A DNA stretch of 64,000 bases from Nitzschia sp. pyKryTriq1 (taxonomy: Eukaryota > Bacillariophyta > Bacillariophyceae > Bacillariales > Bacillariaceae). Numbering within the stretch: position 1 is the first letter of the stretch; each line of letters opens with the position of its first letter. Below are positions 11,360 through 26,941 of this stretch, one piece after another. Below the pieces are notes generated by a model. That model ran no database searches. It was not told the DNA's origin and saw only the letters and a list, made by a program, of their open reading frames with translations. A program made the position numbers and the translations under genes. The stretch is taken from the NCBI GenBank assembly GCA_956465555.1, contig OY101117.1:682001-746000 (forward strand). Reading direction: 5' to 3'.

Positions 11360-11689
11360 CATTTTTAGGGAGGCGAATTCGACCACTGTATCCCATTCTA
11401 CGAGGAGCCGTGTTGTAATCTTTTTGAGCCCAAAGGTACAGAATGAGTCTACTCTCCTTCGCGCTCTGGTAAAGAAGGATAAATGAATCTAGATTTCCCC
11501 TTTGTGTTGTCGATTAAAAATGTCCAGCCCATCGCAACGCAATTTGACCACGAGTGATCATGATCACAAATCAAGGCTGTAAAAGTATGAAAAAAAGTGG
11601 CGAGGTATCTCTCGCAGAAACCAGCAATACACTGAGAAGTGAAAAAACAAGCACTCCGTGCATGATACAGTATACAAACGTCGGCTTCA
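11360..11689. other. Convergent 3' intergenic region
   Basis: A 330-nt space between the stop codons of the HAD phosphatase and the leucine-rich-repeat gene. It should hold the two 3' untranslated regions. Nothing else is seen. Confidence 0.5.
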
Positions 11690-12904
11690 CTAGTCGTCGT
11701 CGCCAATCAGGACCTCCTGAAACTTTAGAATAGCCTTGGGAATCGAAACCAGAGACTTGCACTTGGTAAGATCCAGCAACTCGAGGTTCTTCAATTCTCC
11801 CATGGACGGTGGGAGGCTGGTCAACATAAAGCAGCATCCCAAATTGAGGCTGCGGAGCATCTTTAAATTTCCAATAGAAGGCAGCGTTGTGAGAGCTTCG
11901 CAACTGCGAAGATTCAGCTCTGCGAGGTTTTCAAATTCACAAATACCATCGGGGAGAGTTTTGAGAGACTTGCATTTGTTTAAGGACAGTTCTTCTAGCG
12001 ATTTCCATTTGACAATAGAATCGGGAAGGGCTTGTAATTCGATACACTTCGCAAAGGACACTTCTACCAAAAGGGTACATTCTCCAATGCTTTCTGGCAG
12101 CCGGGTGACGGATTTGCATTCGCGCATATAGAGGTGTGTCAGATTTTTTAAGCTCCCGATCGAGTCTGGAAGCCCTTCGAGACCCTTGCATTTGTCCAGG
12201 ACCAGTTCTTCCAAACTCTCTAATTTGCCGAGGGAATCCGGCAAGGCTCTTAGAACTTTATTGGCAACACCAGACGAGCCACCAAAACTGAGTTTTTTCA
12301 GACTGCATGTGGCAACGCAAAATATGATTTTGAGATACTTCAACCACTGAGATTTTCAGAACGCTCCAGAACAACTAACCTTTTAAGCCCACCAATGGAC
12401 TCTGGTAACTCAGAAATTTGATGCGAATCAAACAAATTAAGCTGTGACGAATGAAAGTGAGCGAACAGGCCACTGTGATGTGCACCAGAAATCCGAAATA
12501 TCACTTACCTCAGTCAAGTTACTCAAATTACCGATCGAATTGGGCAATCGCTTCAGGCTGCTGCAGCGTGTAAGCATCAACTGTCTGAGCTGACGCAGGT
12601 CACCAATAGAACCATTTAGCTCTTGGAGGTACCTCGATTTATGAAGATCAAGAACTTGGAGCGTGTCCTTGAAGCATTCGAGCGATGGCATCAAGCTCCA
12701 GCGGTCCGCATCTGGCGATTTCCGAGTGCTCAGAAAGACTTCATGTCCAGATTTCTTCTCTGCCATCAACGCGACACCAGCAAACGAATCATCGTTCTCC
12801 TTTGATCGATTTGATCCTGATACGTCCTTCACCAGCACCCAGTCTTCCACCACCCCAGAGCCCTCTACCAAATTATGCGCGAAATAAACTCTGAGATCTT
12901 CCAT
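11690..12904 (-). CDS. Leucine-rich-repeat protein of plant-resistance-like type
   Basis: Three exons on the complement: 12509-12904, 12380-12441 and 11690-12302, coding for 356 residues. Introns are 77 nt (12303-12379, GTTAGT donor) and 67 nt (12442-12508, GTAAGT donor); both joins keep the repeat register, for example NLTELNLFDSHQISELPESIGGLKSLKKL. About ten repeats of 23-25 residues follow the pattern LPxSIGxLxxLxxLxLxxCxxL, the form found in plant TIR-NBS-LRR and plant intracellular Ras-group LRR proteins. The first 90 residues are not repeat and carry no signal peptide or nucleotide-binding motif, so the protein is likely soluble and intracellular, a binding scaffold. An upstream exon cannot be excluded. 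Start is the ATG at 12904; a TTG four codons earlier was ignored. Confidence 0.85.
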
Positions 12905-13127
12905 GTTGTGCCCCAAGCAAACCTGAGCTTGTTCTGCTACTATACTTTACTTGCAGATCACCTTTTTCGCTGAATCTGAAATCTATGGAGAGTGTAGTCT
13001 CTGTTCAGACCACGCTGCCCTTGTTCTGACGTAATCTTGGTTTGTGCCTGCGATTAGCGTGACAATGATGATCATAGATAATGAAGAATCATCAGATCTA
13101 TTTATTGATCCCTGTTGAAATAGCCGG

Positions 13128-13170
13128 TACCGGTACTCTGGGGGACTTCTTCTGTACCCCAGTACCGGTA
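13128..13170. repeat. Imperfect hairpin built on ACCGGT
   Basis: The arms are 13128-13144 and 13157-13170, each combining TACCGGTACT with a run of G or C; the loop is 12 nt. The arms differ by a two-base insertion. A transcript could fold here, but no gene is close enough to assign a role. Confidence 0.7.
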
Positions 13171-13537
13171 GGTCTGGCGATCGATAATAATATCAGTTGA
13201 CTAACTTGACTCGAGTATTACTCAATTCTTCTTGCTATCAACTATTATGAGACGAAACTATCCTTTCGTCTCTCTCTTTTGCTAAAACTAATCATAGCTC
13301 GAGATCTTACTCGACACCACTCAACCATATATATTAGAATCCATTCAGTACTGCTCTTACAGCATGCTACTGATGGTCTTTTCAAATGTCCAAGATCTGA
13401 AGCAACATCATAGTGCGACAGCCATATTATGTACTTCAGATCCCACGATCACTTCGACCGCGGCTGGGTTGACTAAACTAGTTTTACGTAGTAAGTTGGA
13501 ATTCGATACGTACCTTACTTTAGTCACAGGTTGATGA

Positions 13538-13620
13538 ATGCGTGTTTACAAAGGGAACGTCATGTACATACTCTACACCGACGATTCAATCTTGGCCGGA
13601 CCTAACAAGGCTGCAGGGAT
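13538..13620 (+). mobile_element. Ty1/copia reverse transcriptase relic
   Basis: About 27 codons resemble the catalytic core of copia-type reverse transcriptase, with the Tyr-x-Asp-Asp signature followed by SILAGPN, as in the CoDi copia elements of diatoms. Nothing else of pol, gag or integrase is visible beside it. It is a broken fossil that keeps only a few percent of an element. Age cannot be judged from so little. Confidence 0.6.
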
Positions 13621-14213
13621 GAATAACCCATACGGTACAACTTGGGATGTGCAACACGCTCGTACAGTAGAGCACCGTGCACGATCGTGTTCCGTTCGTG
13701 GAGTCCAGGAGCAAGACGGCGGCGCGATAGCTCGTAGCAGAATCAGACAGGGCCTCAGACAGACGACGTGTTGTATCAAGGTTGAGGTTGTATTGGTTGG
13801 TATTGATAGACGGACAGACAATAGGTCCACCCCAGGGCCCAGGGCCCAGGGCTTGTCACCAGTATTACCGGTATACCTCTTCTTCGTGACAATAACAATA
13901 ATGCACATAAAGTAGTCTAGTCTAATCGTACCGGTAGTGATTTTGCGTGGTGTTTTTCGTACTGTACGGCGAACAGTCCATACTTCTCAAAGTATTGTAT
14001 CGGTACCGGTATTACGTCTAAAAGTACTCTAGAGCTAGTAGTAGAGAGTGGGTCTGGGCGATTACTGTACATACTCCTGTTTCGTAGGTGTCCGTAGTCT
14101 GCAAACCAAGCATTTTCTTCCAACATACATACTACCTGTATTTTCAACAAACGTAGACTAGTCTCTTTTCATTTGGACAAAAGAGGCAATAATGCTCTAG
14201 AATATTACTAGTG

Positions 14214-15563
14214 TCAAACGGTGTGAAAGGCCTCCACCCACTCTAAATCCAACGACCAATGTTGCTGTCGTCGCAGCGACCTGGTGAGTATACTTTCAGA
14301 CATGTGTAGGGCAGCAGAAACACGGAACCATGGACTGGCAAAGGATCCGATTAGAAAATCAGACGATGCAATTGCTTTCAATAGTTGTTTTTCGGTCGCG
14401 AGCTCTTCTTTATCTGGAAGGACCTCCCAGATGACTATTGTCCATCCATCTCCTTCGAAAGTTGCAGAAGGAAAATCGGCAAGCACTTCGCCTGGTTCTT
14501 GTACGACAGTGCTAGGAACAACTGCAAGTGCAAACATCCATTCTTCTTCCGTCTTGATGTGTTCGCTGCGTATGTGGTTGCCGATGGCCAGAATTCGGTC
14601 CCATGCATGCGTCTTGATGCTGTCTCGTCCAAAGCTGTGCCTAGCAGTTTGTTGAGCATCTAGATCCCAGACAAGGGTCACCGTCCTGCTACCACCCAAG
14701 TTATCTGCACTGTTCAAATCTCTGACATGAGTATTGCGCGTTGTCATACTACTATCGTAAAGATATAAAAGGATCTGCGACCGAACCCAAAAGGCTCCCC
14801 ACGGCCTGTCCCAGGCTAAGCCCGCATCTATCAGCCATGATTTGGGCCAAGGCCAAGTGGTAACGTTTGGAAGTGCGACCACTGATTCAGGTCCATAATA
14901 CTGTGAATTGAAAAAGTCACTCTTTGAGTCTTGTATCCCTCGACGCAAGGGTGACGATGACTCGATCAATTTCAATACATCATTTTTTCTTGTCTGTTGA
15001 CGTTGTGGACTTTCTGGATTCGGTGTGATGTTCCCAGATAGAGGTGGACAGGAGCTGGTATTTATCACCGCGACGAATTGGCAGTATGAATCTTGGTTTA
15101 AGTTGTTGCAAACCGAGGAGTCGTTGCCATCATACTCAGTAGTTCCAGAAGCCGAAAGAACCAAACGCCGTTCCGTCGATAAAGCAACTTTCAGAGCGCG
15201 AGCTATCAACTCCAATGAATCAATCCATGAACGTGCTTTGCTTTTGTATGGTGTGACGAGGATCAGAATTCGTGAGCAGTCACTCGGAATTTCTTGTTGC
15301 CGCCGTATAAACTGCTGGAATTCGGCCGCTGCTGTCGTCTGCTCCTCGAGAAAAATAGAATCGTGGTAGGCCTCCTTCGAGATTCTTTCTTTTGAAGTGG
15401 AACGCGGTGGCGGTCGGAAGCCAACCTGCAAATTGTGCTTGTCACGGGTTACAAATGCGTCACCCGAGCCAGTTGAGCATGGTGCCGAAGAAAGATAACC
15501 AATAATGAGACAAATGAGGGCAGTCAGAAAAATCAGCCAAGAATCTGACGCAGAATACATCAT
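14214..15563 (-). CDS. Type II membrane protein, possible glycosyltransferase
   Basis: One exon, 449 residues from the ATG at 15563 (a second ATG follows at once). A single hydrophobic helix at about residues 6-28 gives a type II anchor, suggesting the Golgi or endoplasmic reticulum. The lumenal part has no motif I can name with certainty. Two stretches, IGNHIRSEH and DFLIGSFASPWFRVSAAL near the C-terminus, are reminiscent of the IGVHVRR and SQVCR regions of alpha-1,6-fucosyltransferases (family GT23) and related GT-B enzymes. That similarity is weak and the fucosyltransferase call is a guess. The gene ends in LEWVEAFHTV. Confidence 0.7.
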   Translation of the reverse strand: MMYSASDSWLIFLTALICLIIGYLSSAPCSTGSGDAFVTRDKHNLQVGFRPPPRSTSKERISKEAYHDSIFLEEQTTAAAEFQQFIRRQQEIPSDCSRILILVTPYKSKARSWIDSLELIARALKVALSTERRLVLSASGTTEYDGNDSSVCNNLNQDSYCQFVAVINTSSCPPLSGNITPNPESPQRQQTRKNDVLKLIESSSPLRRGIQDSKSDFFNSQYYGPESVVALPNVTTWPWPKSWLIDAGLAWDRPWGAFWVRSQILLYLYDSSMTTRNTHVRDLNSADNLGGSRTVTLVWDLDAQQTARHSFGRDSIKTHAWDRILAIGNHIRSEHIKTEEEWMFALAVVPSTVVQEPGEVLADFPSATFEGDGWTIVIWEVLPDKEELATEKQLLKAIASSDFLIGSFASPWFRVSAALHMSESILTRSLRRQQHWSLDLEWVEAFHTV

Positions 15564-16153
15564 TGTGACTGGTTCTTGCTTGTGCAAAGCTGGAGCACGA
15601 ACGTACGAGTAGACGCCTCAGTCACAAAAGACTCCTCCTCATCGCTTCATGCAACCATGAAAGGACTGCAGCACATGGGCTCTACTACTCTAGAGACTAA
15701 AGAAGAAAGTAGTAGTAATTGCGGTGACGCCCAGAAAGTCTTGTCTTGGTCGACTGTCGACTTTTGGTTTTGGATTTGGTGCACCTTTCCCTTTTCTCGC
15801 CATTTCTTTAGCTATCGGCTGACGTACATACTGATTTGGGGTCATTTTGGGGACTTTGGGGGACCAGGAGACCTGACTGTATCGCAGCGGTTACAGTATC
15901 CCCCCAATTTAAGCGCCTGGTCTCAGCAGGCACAGTCGTCTCGTCATCATCATCCGATACTGGCATACAAGGTATGGCTGGCAACATTCGCATCTCTTTT
16001 TTCGTAGAATTGTACACAAATTTAATACTACACGTTGAAATCCTACCAAATTCCTACGTGTCCCCCGAAATATTCCTTCCACAAGCACCGAGAAAACCAC
16101 GATCAAAATCAAAGGCTGATCGATGAGTTTTGAACTCTTTCGTCAACCTTTCG
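15564..16153. other. Divergent intergenic region
   Basis: This separates the type II membrane protein from the small Pro-rich protein. It should hold both promoters. Long open frames across it on the plus strand show no family or composition signal and are taken as chance. Confidence 0.45.
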
Positions 16154-16363
16154 ATGTCGTCGAGCCACAATGGTACGAGTGATACAACAAAGACTGCTGA
16201 TGTGTCACCAGCAGCAGCACCACCACCACCACCAGCAGCAGTCAAGCAGCATCCGCCGGAATTCGACGCGTACATGGACTGGCTTAACACATTGCCGGCA
16301 CATCCTGATCAGCTGCCACATTGCAGCGAATGGAAGAAGGAACATGGCCCTCTACAACCATGA
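16154..16363 (+). CDS. Small Pro-rich conserved-looking protein
   Basis: A 69-residue frame from the ATG at 16154. The first 35 residues are Ser/Thr/Ala and a run of six Pro; the rest reads EFDAYMDWLNTLPAHPDQLP, then HCSEWKKEHGPLQP. The ordered C-terminal half, with several Trp and Pro residues, looks like a real domain or peptide motif and not random translation. It has no signal peptide or membrane segment. I do not recognise the family. The Ala/Pro tract comes from a CAG/CCA-rich stretch, so the true start could differ. Confidence 0.5.
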   Translation: MSSSHNGTSDTTKTADVSPAAAPPPPPAAVKQHPPEFDAYMDWLNTLPAHPDQLPHCSEWKKEHGPLQP

Positions 16364-17887
16364 TAGATAGACCGACCGTGGATGCAAGAGACGCATGTGG
16401 ACCCCATCCTTCTTGGTTTGCGCCGCCACACCTCGACTGGTAGATAGAATGTTATGTCTAGCGATCGTTGCAAAGCAATATTTTTTCTTTCGTAGAATTC
16501 TAATAGGCGGATCCCTCTATCATTACTTTTTCTAGGTTGCGCAAACCTGTTTGTGCTGTCGCCACGCTAGCTTCTGGCATTCTTTGGAGCAATATTGGAC
16601 TGCCTGGCATGAGTATAGGTGTGGTCATCCTCGCCGCTGCCAATATGGGCAGAGTGATTGCCACAGCCTTGTTTTGTTGCTCAGACATGGCAACAAGAAG
16701 CCCCAAGCAGATATGTTGTTATTAGTAGGGTTGAGATGGATTCTACTACCTTTAGGCTCCAAGAACTGAATGGTATTGTGTCCAAAATGGGTGCCGTATG
16801 ATGGGTTTGTTGTTGTTGTTGTTGTTGTTGTTGTTATCGAAGTCATGGCGGCAATACACTCGATAAAGGTCTGCCCGTCATCAGGGAACGATGAATCAAG
16901 GTGTGACCGGTGTGACGGGCAGCCAGACGTCTTGTACCAGCTCTACGCGTCCTACTACTCCGGGCTGGCGAAAGTCGCCAGCCATACCGGTACCGGTCCT
17001 GGTAGTATCGGGCGCCAAGCGGCAAAGCGAGAGAAGAAAAAAGTCAGTCGTCGGGCTCGCGGAGGGTCGCTCCGGTCATTTGCCGGCGGGCGGCGGCGGG
17101 TTCTCGGATCAATAGGAGGACGGGACTTTCCAATGAGCCTCAGTCCCGTAAATCTGAGTAGCAAAAGTACACTTTTTAGAGGAGTAAATTTGCTACAGTA
17201 AATACAGTTTACATTTTATTTAAAACATATACGTAGGTACACATGAAACATTGTCAATGTATGATACCGGTATCGGATAACAGGGTTAAACGCTCAAATA
17301 CAAAAGGAAATTCCCAAATAATCAATCGTCCCTCCTTTTGATCGTGAACGTGGCGTCGTCTATTACTATTTCTTGATAAGCCTTTGACTTTGATCCCATA
17401 ATCAGTATTGCCTTTCTTGAAGATTATTTCAAAACGAATGACTCACAACACGCCCAAAATGATATTTTCGAAGTAATACAATAATTATTTTTTTGTACAA
17501 GCATGCACCTGCATGCTTGGTGGCGGAGACCAGAATGTCCCCAACTAAAACTGTGCTGGTAGGTAAAAGCTCCTAGTAAAAGAAGGCCGAAAAAGCCCTG
17601 TACCGGTGCCGGTAGTACTCGTACTCGTAGTAACGACGTAGTAATAGTCGTACCTCAAAACCATGCATCATCATGAAGAACTGCCGCCGGCGATGGCCCC
17701 GATCATGACACAAACAATAAACAATTACACGACAGGAAATCAACGAACACACCGCCCGTTCATCCATTCATTCATTTGATAGAAGAAAACAGCAACATCA
17801 GCTGCTTATCTTCTCCCATATTCATTGACGACAGGAATCATACATCGATTTGATCGGATTATTTGTTGACGAGAAAGAATTTCCGCC
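16364..17887. other. Intergenic, possible unassigned exon
   Basis: No secure gene. At about 16537-16725 on the plus strand a 62-codon frame encodes two hydrophobic segments (CAVATLASGILW and VVILAAANMGRVIATALF) and follows a TTTTTCTAG acceptor-like site, so it might be an exon; the opposite strand is also open there. A TTG trinucleotide run lies at 16807-16835. The section 17035-17110 is GC-rich. From 17200 to 17560 the DNA is AT-rich and shows nothing. Confidence 0.4.
16807..16835. repeat. TTG trinucleotide microsatellite
   Basis: About nine tandem TTG units (CAA on the other strand), not inside a recognised gene. Confidence 0.9.
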
Positions 17888-19029
17888 ATGACAGCCAAAG
17901 TCATGAAACCTCAACGTTCAATTTTGAAATCGGAAGATCATCCCCAAGGATCTGGCGTCGGCAAGAAAGTATTCTTCGATGAAGTATGGATCCAAGAATA
18001 TCCCATAATATTGGGTGACAACCCAGCAGTGTAAGTTTATTTGCTGCCGATGGCTGGGTGCTATTCGTGACCTTCGGTGTTCGCAATGGTGCCGGTGATA
18101 ACCGCCTTTTATATGAATACGTTTCTCACATCCTACACTTCCCATCAAACCATCCACAGATCATCCGGTGCCCCCGTAACCATTGATTGGAAGTCGTCCA
18201 CAGCTTCTACCGTCGACTTGGACTTTTTTGAATATTGCCGAACGCCGCAGAGGAGAAGTCGGAAGAAACTCATTCTTTCTGTCCGGCGACGCGCTGGATT
18301 GTAAGTAGTGTCGGAGTTTTTCTGGTTGCTATTGTACCGCGGCCCTATGGGTTCTAATTTCTCTCTCGTCCTTGCTTTCAAAATTGTCTTGATGGTATTA
18401 TTTTTAGCCTGTTGGCGTCTGGTTATTCTTTGGAAGACATTGCGAATGCGACACTCCTTGCTGAAGAGACCAAGAAGATGAGAGCTGAATCCCTTAAAAG
18501 TGCGGGATGGTCCAACCCATGGGAACTTCTCAACGGAGCTGTTGAGACCACTGGTACTGCATTGAGGCGAGCAGATATCTTGGGAGTGGGCGCAGTTGTC
18601 GGTGCAGGAGTCATGGGTGTCAATGCAGTTGTTGGTGCTGGAGCTGACGTTACTGTCAAAACGGGAAGGTTGCTTGTTGACGGCGCCACAAAGAGTACTC
18701 GAGCAGTGGTTGACGGTGCCAAAACAGGAACTAGAGCAGTAACAGATGCAGGGAACAAATTGGTCGTCAAGCCTGTTGGTAAAGTTGTGACTTCCACAGG
18801 AAAAGCGGTGACGAGCGGTGTGTCACAAACTGGCAGGGCCATCGGGACTGGGATTACCACGACGGGAAGAGCAGTCGGTGGAGCCGTGGGCTCAGTGATG
18901 AATTCCACTAGCCGTGCATTATCGTATGTAGTCAACCCAGGAGCATTAAGTCAAGCGCAACAGAGAAGAGACGCAAAGCTGACTCCTCCTCGCGAAGTTA
19001 GCCCAAAACGCTCCATCGACGTCCAATGA
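17888..19029 (+). CDS. Protein with EYP-LGDNP motif and amphipathic repeat tail
   Basis: Three exons, 17888-18030, 18160-18300 and 18408-19029, giving 301 residues. Introns of 129 and 107 nt both start GTAAGT and keep phase. Exons 1-2 encode KKVFFDEVWIQEYPIILGDNPAVSSGAPVTIDWKS; I recall this motif (V-x-F then EYP, LGDNP and G-x-P) from many diatom proteins of unknown function. Exon 3 contains a region from about residue 150 to 270 made of imperfect 11-residue units such as TKSTRAVVDGA and KTGTRAVTDAG, with Gly, Val, Thr and Lys in fixed positions. Such repeats form amphipathic helices in LEA, apolipoprotein and perilipin-like proteins and often bind membranes or lipid droplets. No signal peptide is seen. 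The function is unknown; lipid-surface binding is an inference from the repeat. Confidence 0.85.
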
Positions 19030-19450
19030 GAAGTTGACCGACTGCCGACTGACTCCCACCAATAAATATCCCATACAGTCAACGCGAAAATAATCTGCTA
19101 CGCACCATTACATGATATGATTGAAACACCCGTTATTTTCATACCGGTAGAAGCTATTGTGGTTTAAAGACTTTCGAGAGCAGGCTTCGTATTCTCTACT
19201 AGTAGATGTTGTTCAATACTTTTTCGACCTCGTAGAAACAAAAATCCCGTAGGTCCTTGACTTCTGACACCTACATACCACACAATCCAACCCCACTTCA
19301 TTCAGTACCAACCCATCCAATCACCTCTATGTTATACATTACTTCCCATGGGAGCCGCCGGAAATCACTCAAGACGTCCGCGGCCCATCCATCTTATCCT
19401 TTCTATACCGACACCACTGCGGAAAAGCCGCCACTGCGGAAAAGCCGCAC
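19030..19450. other. Intergenic
   Basis: No gene seen. It runs from the stop of the repeat-tail protein to the eroded end of the Ty3/gypsy relic. Confidence 0.45.
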
Positions 19451-20572
19451 AACAATCCAGCGATCTACGAGGGTTGACGCTTTGGCACATATTCGGGTGT
19501 TCCACTTCGTTCTTGTTGTTTTGTTTGATAAGTTTCTGTTTTCGATCCTTGATCAGTTTCCAATTTGCTTCGAATTGGATGTTCATAATAGCGTCTCGTC
19601 CGAACACGAGTTGCATTGGGGTTGCTTGAGTTGTGGTGTGGACGGTAGCTCTTACTGCGAAGGCTACTGCGTTGAGGATTCCTGCTAGAGGGTCTTCATC
19701 GTCCATGTCTTGGACTTGAAATGTGCGGATCATATTTCCTATGGTTTGGTGCACTCGTTCCACTATGGCGTTCGCCTGTGGATTCCTTTTTGTTATTGGC
19801 TTCTTTTTAATGCCCTAGTCGTTTACGAGCATTTCGGAGAATTCTGCCATAAATTCCGTGCCTCGGTCGAAGGTGACTTCTTGAGGCCACGGGTAGCGCG
19901 TGAGCCACGCTTGTTCTACGATGTTGGCTACGACGTCTGCGCGTTTCGTGCCTGGTACTTGTTTAATTTCGAACCATCCGGTTGCGGGATCTATCATGGT
20001 TACGCACCATAATATAAGGTCTTTGTTGCCTTTGCGGCGAATTTGGTAGGGTCCAATCATGTCTACACATAATTTTTCCCAAGGGTAGCTTTCGGCTTCC
20101 TTTTCGGGCAGATGACCGTATTTCTTTTTAGTCTTTTTGGTCAATTGACATGTGTGGCATGTCGCGCAGGATTCTACGACGTCTGCGCGCATTTTGGGCC
20201 ACGTGAAATGTTGTGCTATTGTTGCTTCCGTTCTGGTTTCGCCTGGATGGCATAGTATTTCGTGATACCATGATACAATGCGTTTTTGTAATCGAGTGGG
20301 GACGACGATCTTGCCGTTCCTTGTGATTAGTTTGCGTTCTCTTCCGCCCCCGCGAAAGGAGCGAATAGAGTAGTCAGCGGGTGCGTCGCGCACTTTCGCT
20401 AGTAGAATGTGGTCTTTGCCTTGCTCGTATTCGATGAGTTTTAGGCGAAGCGGGAAGGCATCGTTAGGTAGGTCTTCAAACGGAAATGCTTCGTGAAGTA
20501 ATCTACTGTCAGGCTCGTCGAGCACTGAGTAGTTGGGCTCGGACGTGAGCGAAGGCTCGAGGCCGAGTCTAC
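19450..20572 (-). mobile_element. Ty3/gypsy-family integrase relic
   Basis: The complement strand carries much of a retroelement integrase: the HHCC zinc-binding region, then the DDE core with VDMIGPY and DRGTEF, then a downstream region with MERVHQTIGNMIR and FGRDAIMNI. Reverse transcriptase, RNase H, protease and gag are absent. It is a broken fossil with at least one break and large losses. On its upstream side it abuts an LTR-like block (20573-20964). The protein matches the family well, which suggests a fairly recent insertion, but age cannot be measured without a close relative. Confidence 0.85.
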
Positions 20573-20964
20573 TGTTCAAAATCAATTGTTGAGAAAAGAT
20601 ATTGCGCTGACTTGGCGAAATATTAATCTTGCATGACTTTCACATGGTTGACCAGATGAATCTATTTCATGTGGTTTGAATCTCATTTTATGTGATGAGC
20701 TATTTTCGGTGCCTGTTTGGCAGTTGCAGTCTAGTACATAGACTTGTAGTTTCTGTTGAGTCTTAGCAACGGACGGGGGCCAGTCGTACGTCGCGCGTCT
20801 CACACGCACCCGAGTCATTACGGGCCGACCACGTCATCGACTGGTCGTGGCTAGGGCGTCTGCGCATGCACGGCGCGCACTAGCGTGGAAGATCCTTCAG
20901 GACATTATCTACCGACGACGGGCAGACTATGGTCGTACGAGTCGCGTAGACCGTGTGTATTGCA
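20573..20964 (-). repeat. LTR-like block, copy A
   Basis: A 392-bp block bounded by TG and CA, beside the integrase relic. A near-identical block lies in inverted orientation at 55815-56205. Read on the minus strand it begins TGCAATACACACGG and ends beside the relic. The paired ends and the position support a long terminal repeat of the same or a related element. No clear target-site duplication was seen. The high similarity of the two copies suggests a recent origin. Confidence 0.7.
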
Positions 20965-21477
20965 GGTAGTAGTAGTAGTAGTAGTGCGGCGGCGGCTTCG
21001 TGTGTCTCTACTAGACCTGACCGAAGTGCAACGAGACCGGACATCTCGTCTGCACGTCATCGGATCTACAGAGTACGAGCCGAAAACCTCACACGCTCTG
21101 AGTTTTATGTAAACATTGCAGGCGGAGGCCTGACAGACAAGAAACTAGTTCTGTCTCCGTCTGTCTGGCTCACGAAACAATCTCTACTACGTACCAGGAA
21201 GATACTGCTTCGGTGTATTCCCGGATAATGTGCTGGTACACGTACCACTGTATGAATCCAGACTGCGACGCTGGCTAACTCGACTAAGTCAAATGGATTT
21301 CGATCGAAGCGTCATCTTCAAATAATAATCTTCAAGATGCATTTCCAGCCACCGAAAAAGATCTCGCAGCCTTCGTCATCCGTCTTTGTAAGAAAGATCG
21401 TTGGACACGACTTCCGACTGACCCTACCCTCCCATTGTCTCACATATACTCACACATACATCGCAATCAATTGAAAC
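20965..21477. other. Intergenic with GTA repeat
   Basis: A short GTA trinucleotide run lies at about 20965-20985, next to the LTR-like block. The rest is the promoter and leader region of the MAM33 gene. No other gene is seen. Confidence 0.5.
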
Positions 21478-22242
21478 ATGAGACTTGCTCAAGACTTGCT
21501 ACGAAGGGGACTTCCTCTGGTGAGACGCAATGTATCCATGCGGGCTTCCTGCAGTCCAAAGATCTATAGTGTCATTTCCCCCCTTCAAACCAGCAGTGTT
21601 CTCGGTGGGGCGGAGACTTCTTTTCGAATGTTCTCTTCGCAGGCTCAAAATACGTTAATTGAAATCTTAGCCCGGGAAGAGAAAGAAGAGAAAGATAGTG
21701 GCAGCTTGGAAATGCCGCCAGACTTGGCGGAGCTCAAGTCGAGTTTGGAGAACAACTGGAAAATCGTCGAAGACGGCGCCACCACCAACCTATTCATGAA
21801 AGACAAAAAAGTCCAGGTTTCATTTCACTGTCAGGACGCAGTCGAAGAAACAGTAGGATACGAAGAAGAGTATGAAGAGGAAGAGGGAGACGAGCCCTTG
21901 GACCCTATGCGCTTTTGTGTGACTGTCTCGAAGGCCGGGAAAACCCTTGTAATCAACTGCGTATCCGAATTTGGACAGACAAAGATTGAAGGCGTTTTTT
22001 CTACGACTAGTACACCCGATGCAATTCATGGGAATCAAGGAAACCTTCCCGACAAGTCTCAGTACCAAGGTCCAGACTTTTTGGAACTTGCTGAGGATTT
22101 GCAAGAGGCTTTTATTGAATATCTAGAGGAAGAGTGCGGCGTCAATTCCGATGTGGCAAGCTTCGTTGCGATGTACGCTGACTACCGAGAGCAGATGCAG
22201 TACGCTCAGTTCTTGAAAGATTCACAAGCCATCATTTCTTAG
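21478..22242 (+). CDS. MAM33: Mitochondrial p32/gC1qR/MAM33 family protein
   Basis: One exon, 254 residues, close to yeast Mam33 (266) and human C1QBP (282). An Arg-rich, acid-free N-terminus of about 50 residues (MRLAQDLLRRGLPLVRR) is a mitochondrial presequence. The body has the family's acidic stretch (EEEYEEEEGDEPLDP) and the diagnostic C-terminus, with ECGVNSDVASFVAMYADYRE followed by QYAQFLKDSQ. Family members form doughnut-shaped trimers in the mitochondrial matrix and support mitoribosome assembly and oxidative phosphorylation. The start at 21478 gives the expected presequence. The gene converges with C2CD5-like with 90 nt between stops. Confidence 0.94.
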   Translation: MRLAQDLLRRGLPLVRRNVSMRASCSPKIYSVISPLQTSSVLGGAETSFRMFSSQAQNTLIEILAREEKEEKDSGSLEMPPDLAELKSSLENNWKIVEDGATTNLFMKDKKVQVSFHCQDAVEETVGYEEEYEEEEGDEPLDPMRFCVTVSKAGKTLVINCVSEFGQTKIEGVFSTTSTPDAIHGNQGNLPDKSQYQGPDFLELAEDLQEAFIEYLEEECGVNSDVASFVAMYADYREQMQYAQFLKDSQAIIS

Positions 22243-22332
22243 ATAAATTGATCACTAGAGAAGCGCTTTTTAAAGTGTACGAGTAAGTCACACTACCCGA
22301 ACGAGGAGCGCCTGGAGCCTTCTTGTAGTCAA

Positions 22333-26941
<4,609 letters not shown>

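Larger units (their letters stand above)
12905..14213. other. Intergenic with hairpin and retroelement relic
   Basis: No host gene seen. The stretch holds an inverted repeat at 13128-13170, a small copia-type relic near 13538 and further ACCGGT palindromes near 13930 and 14000. The AT-rich part at 13190-13470 is of unknown origin. Confidence 0.5.
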
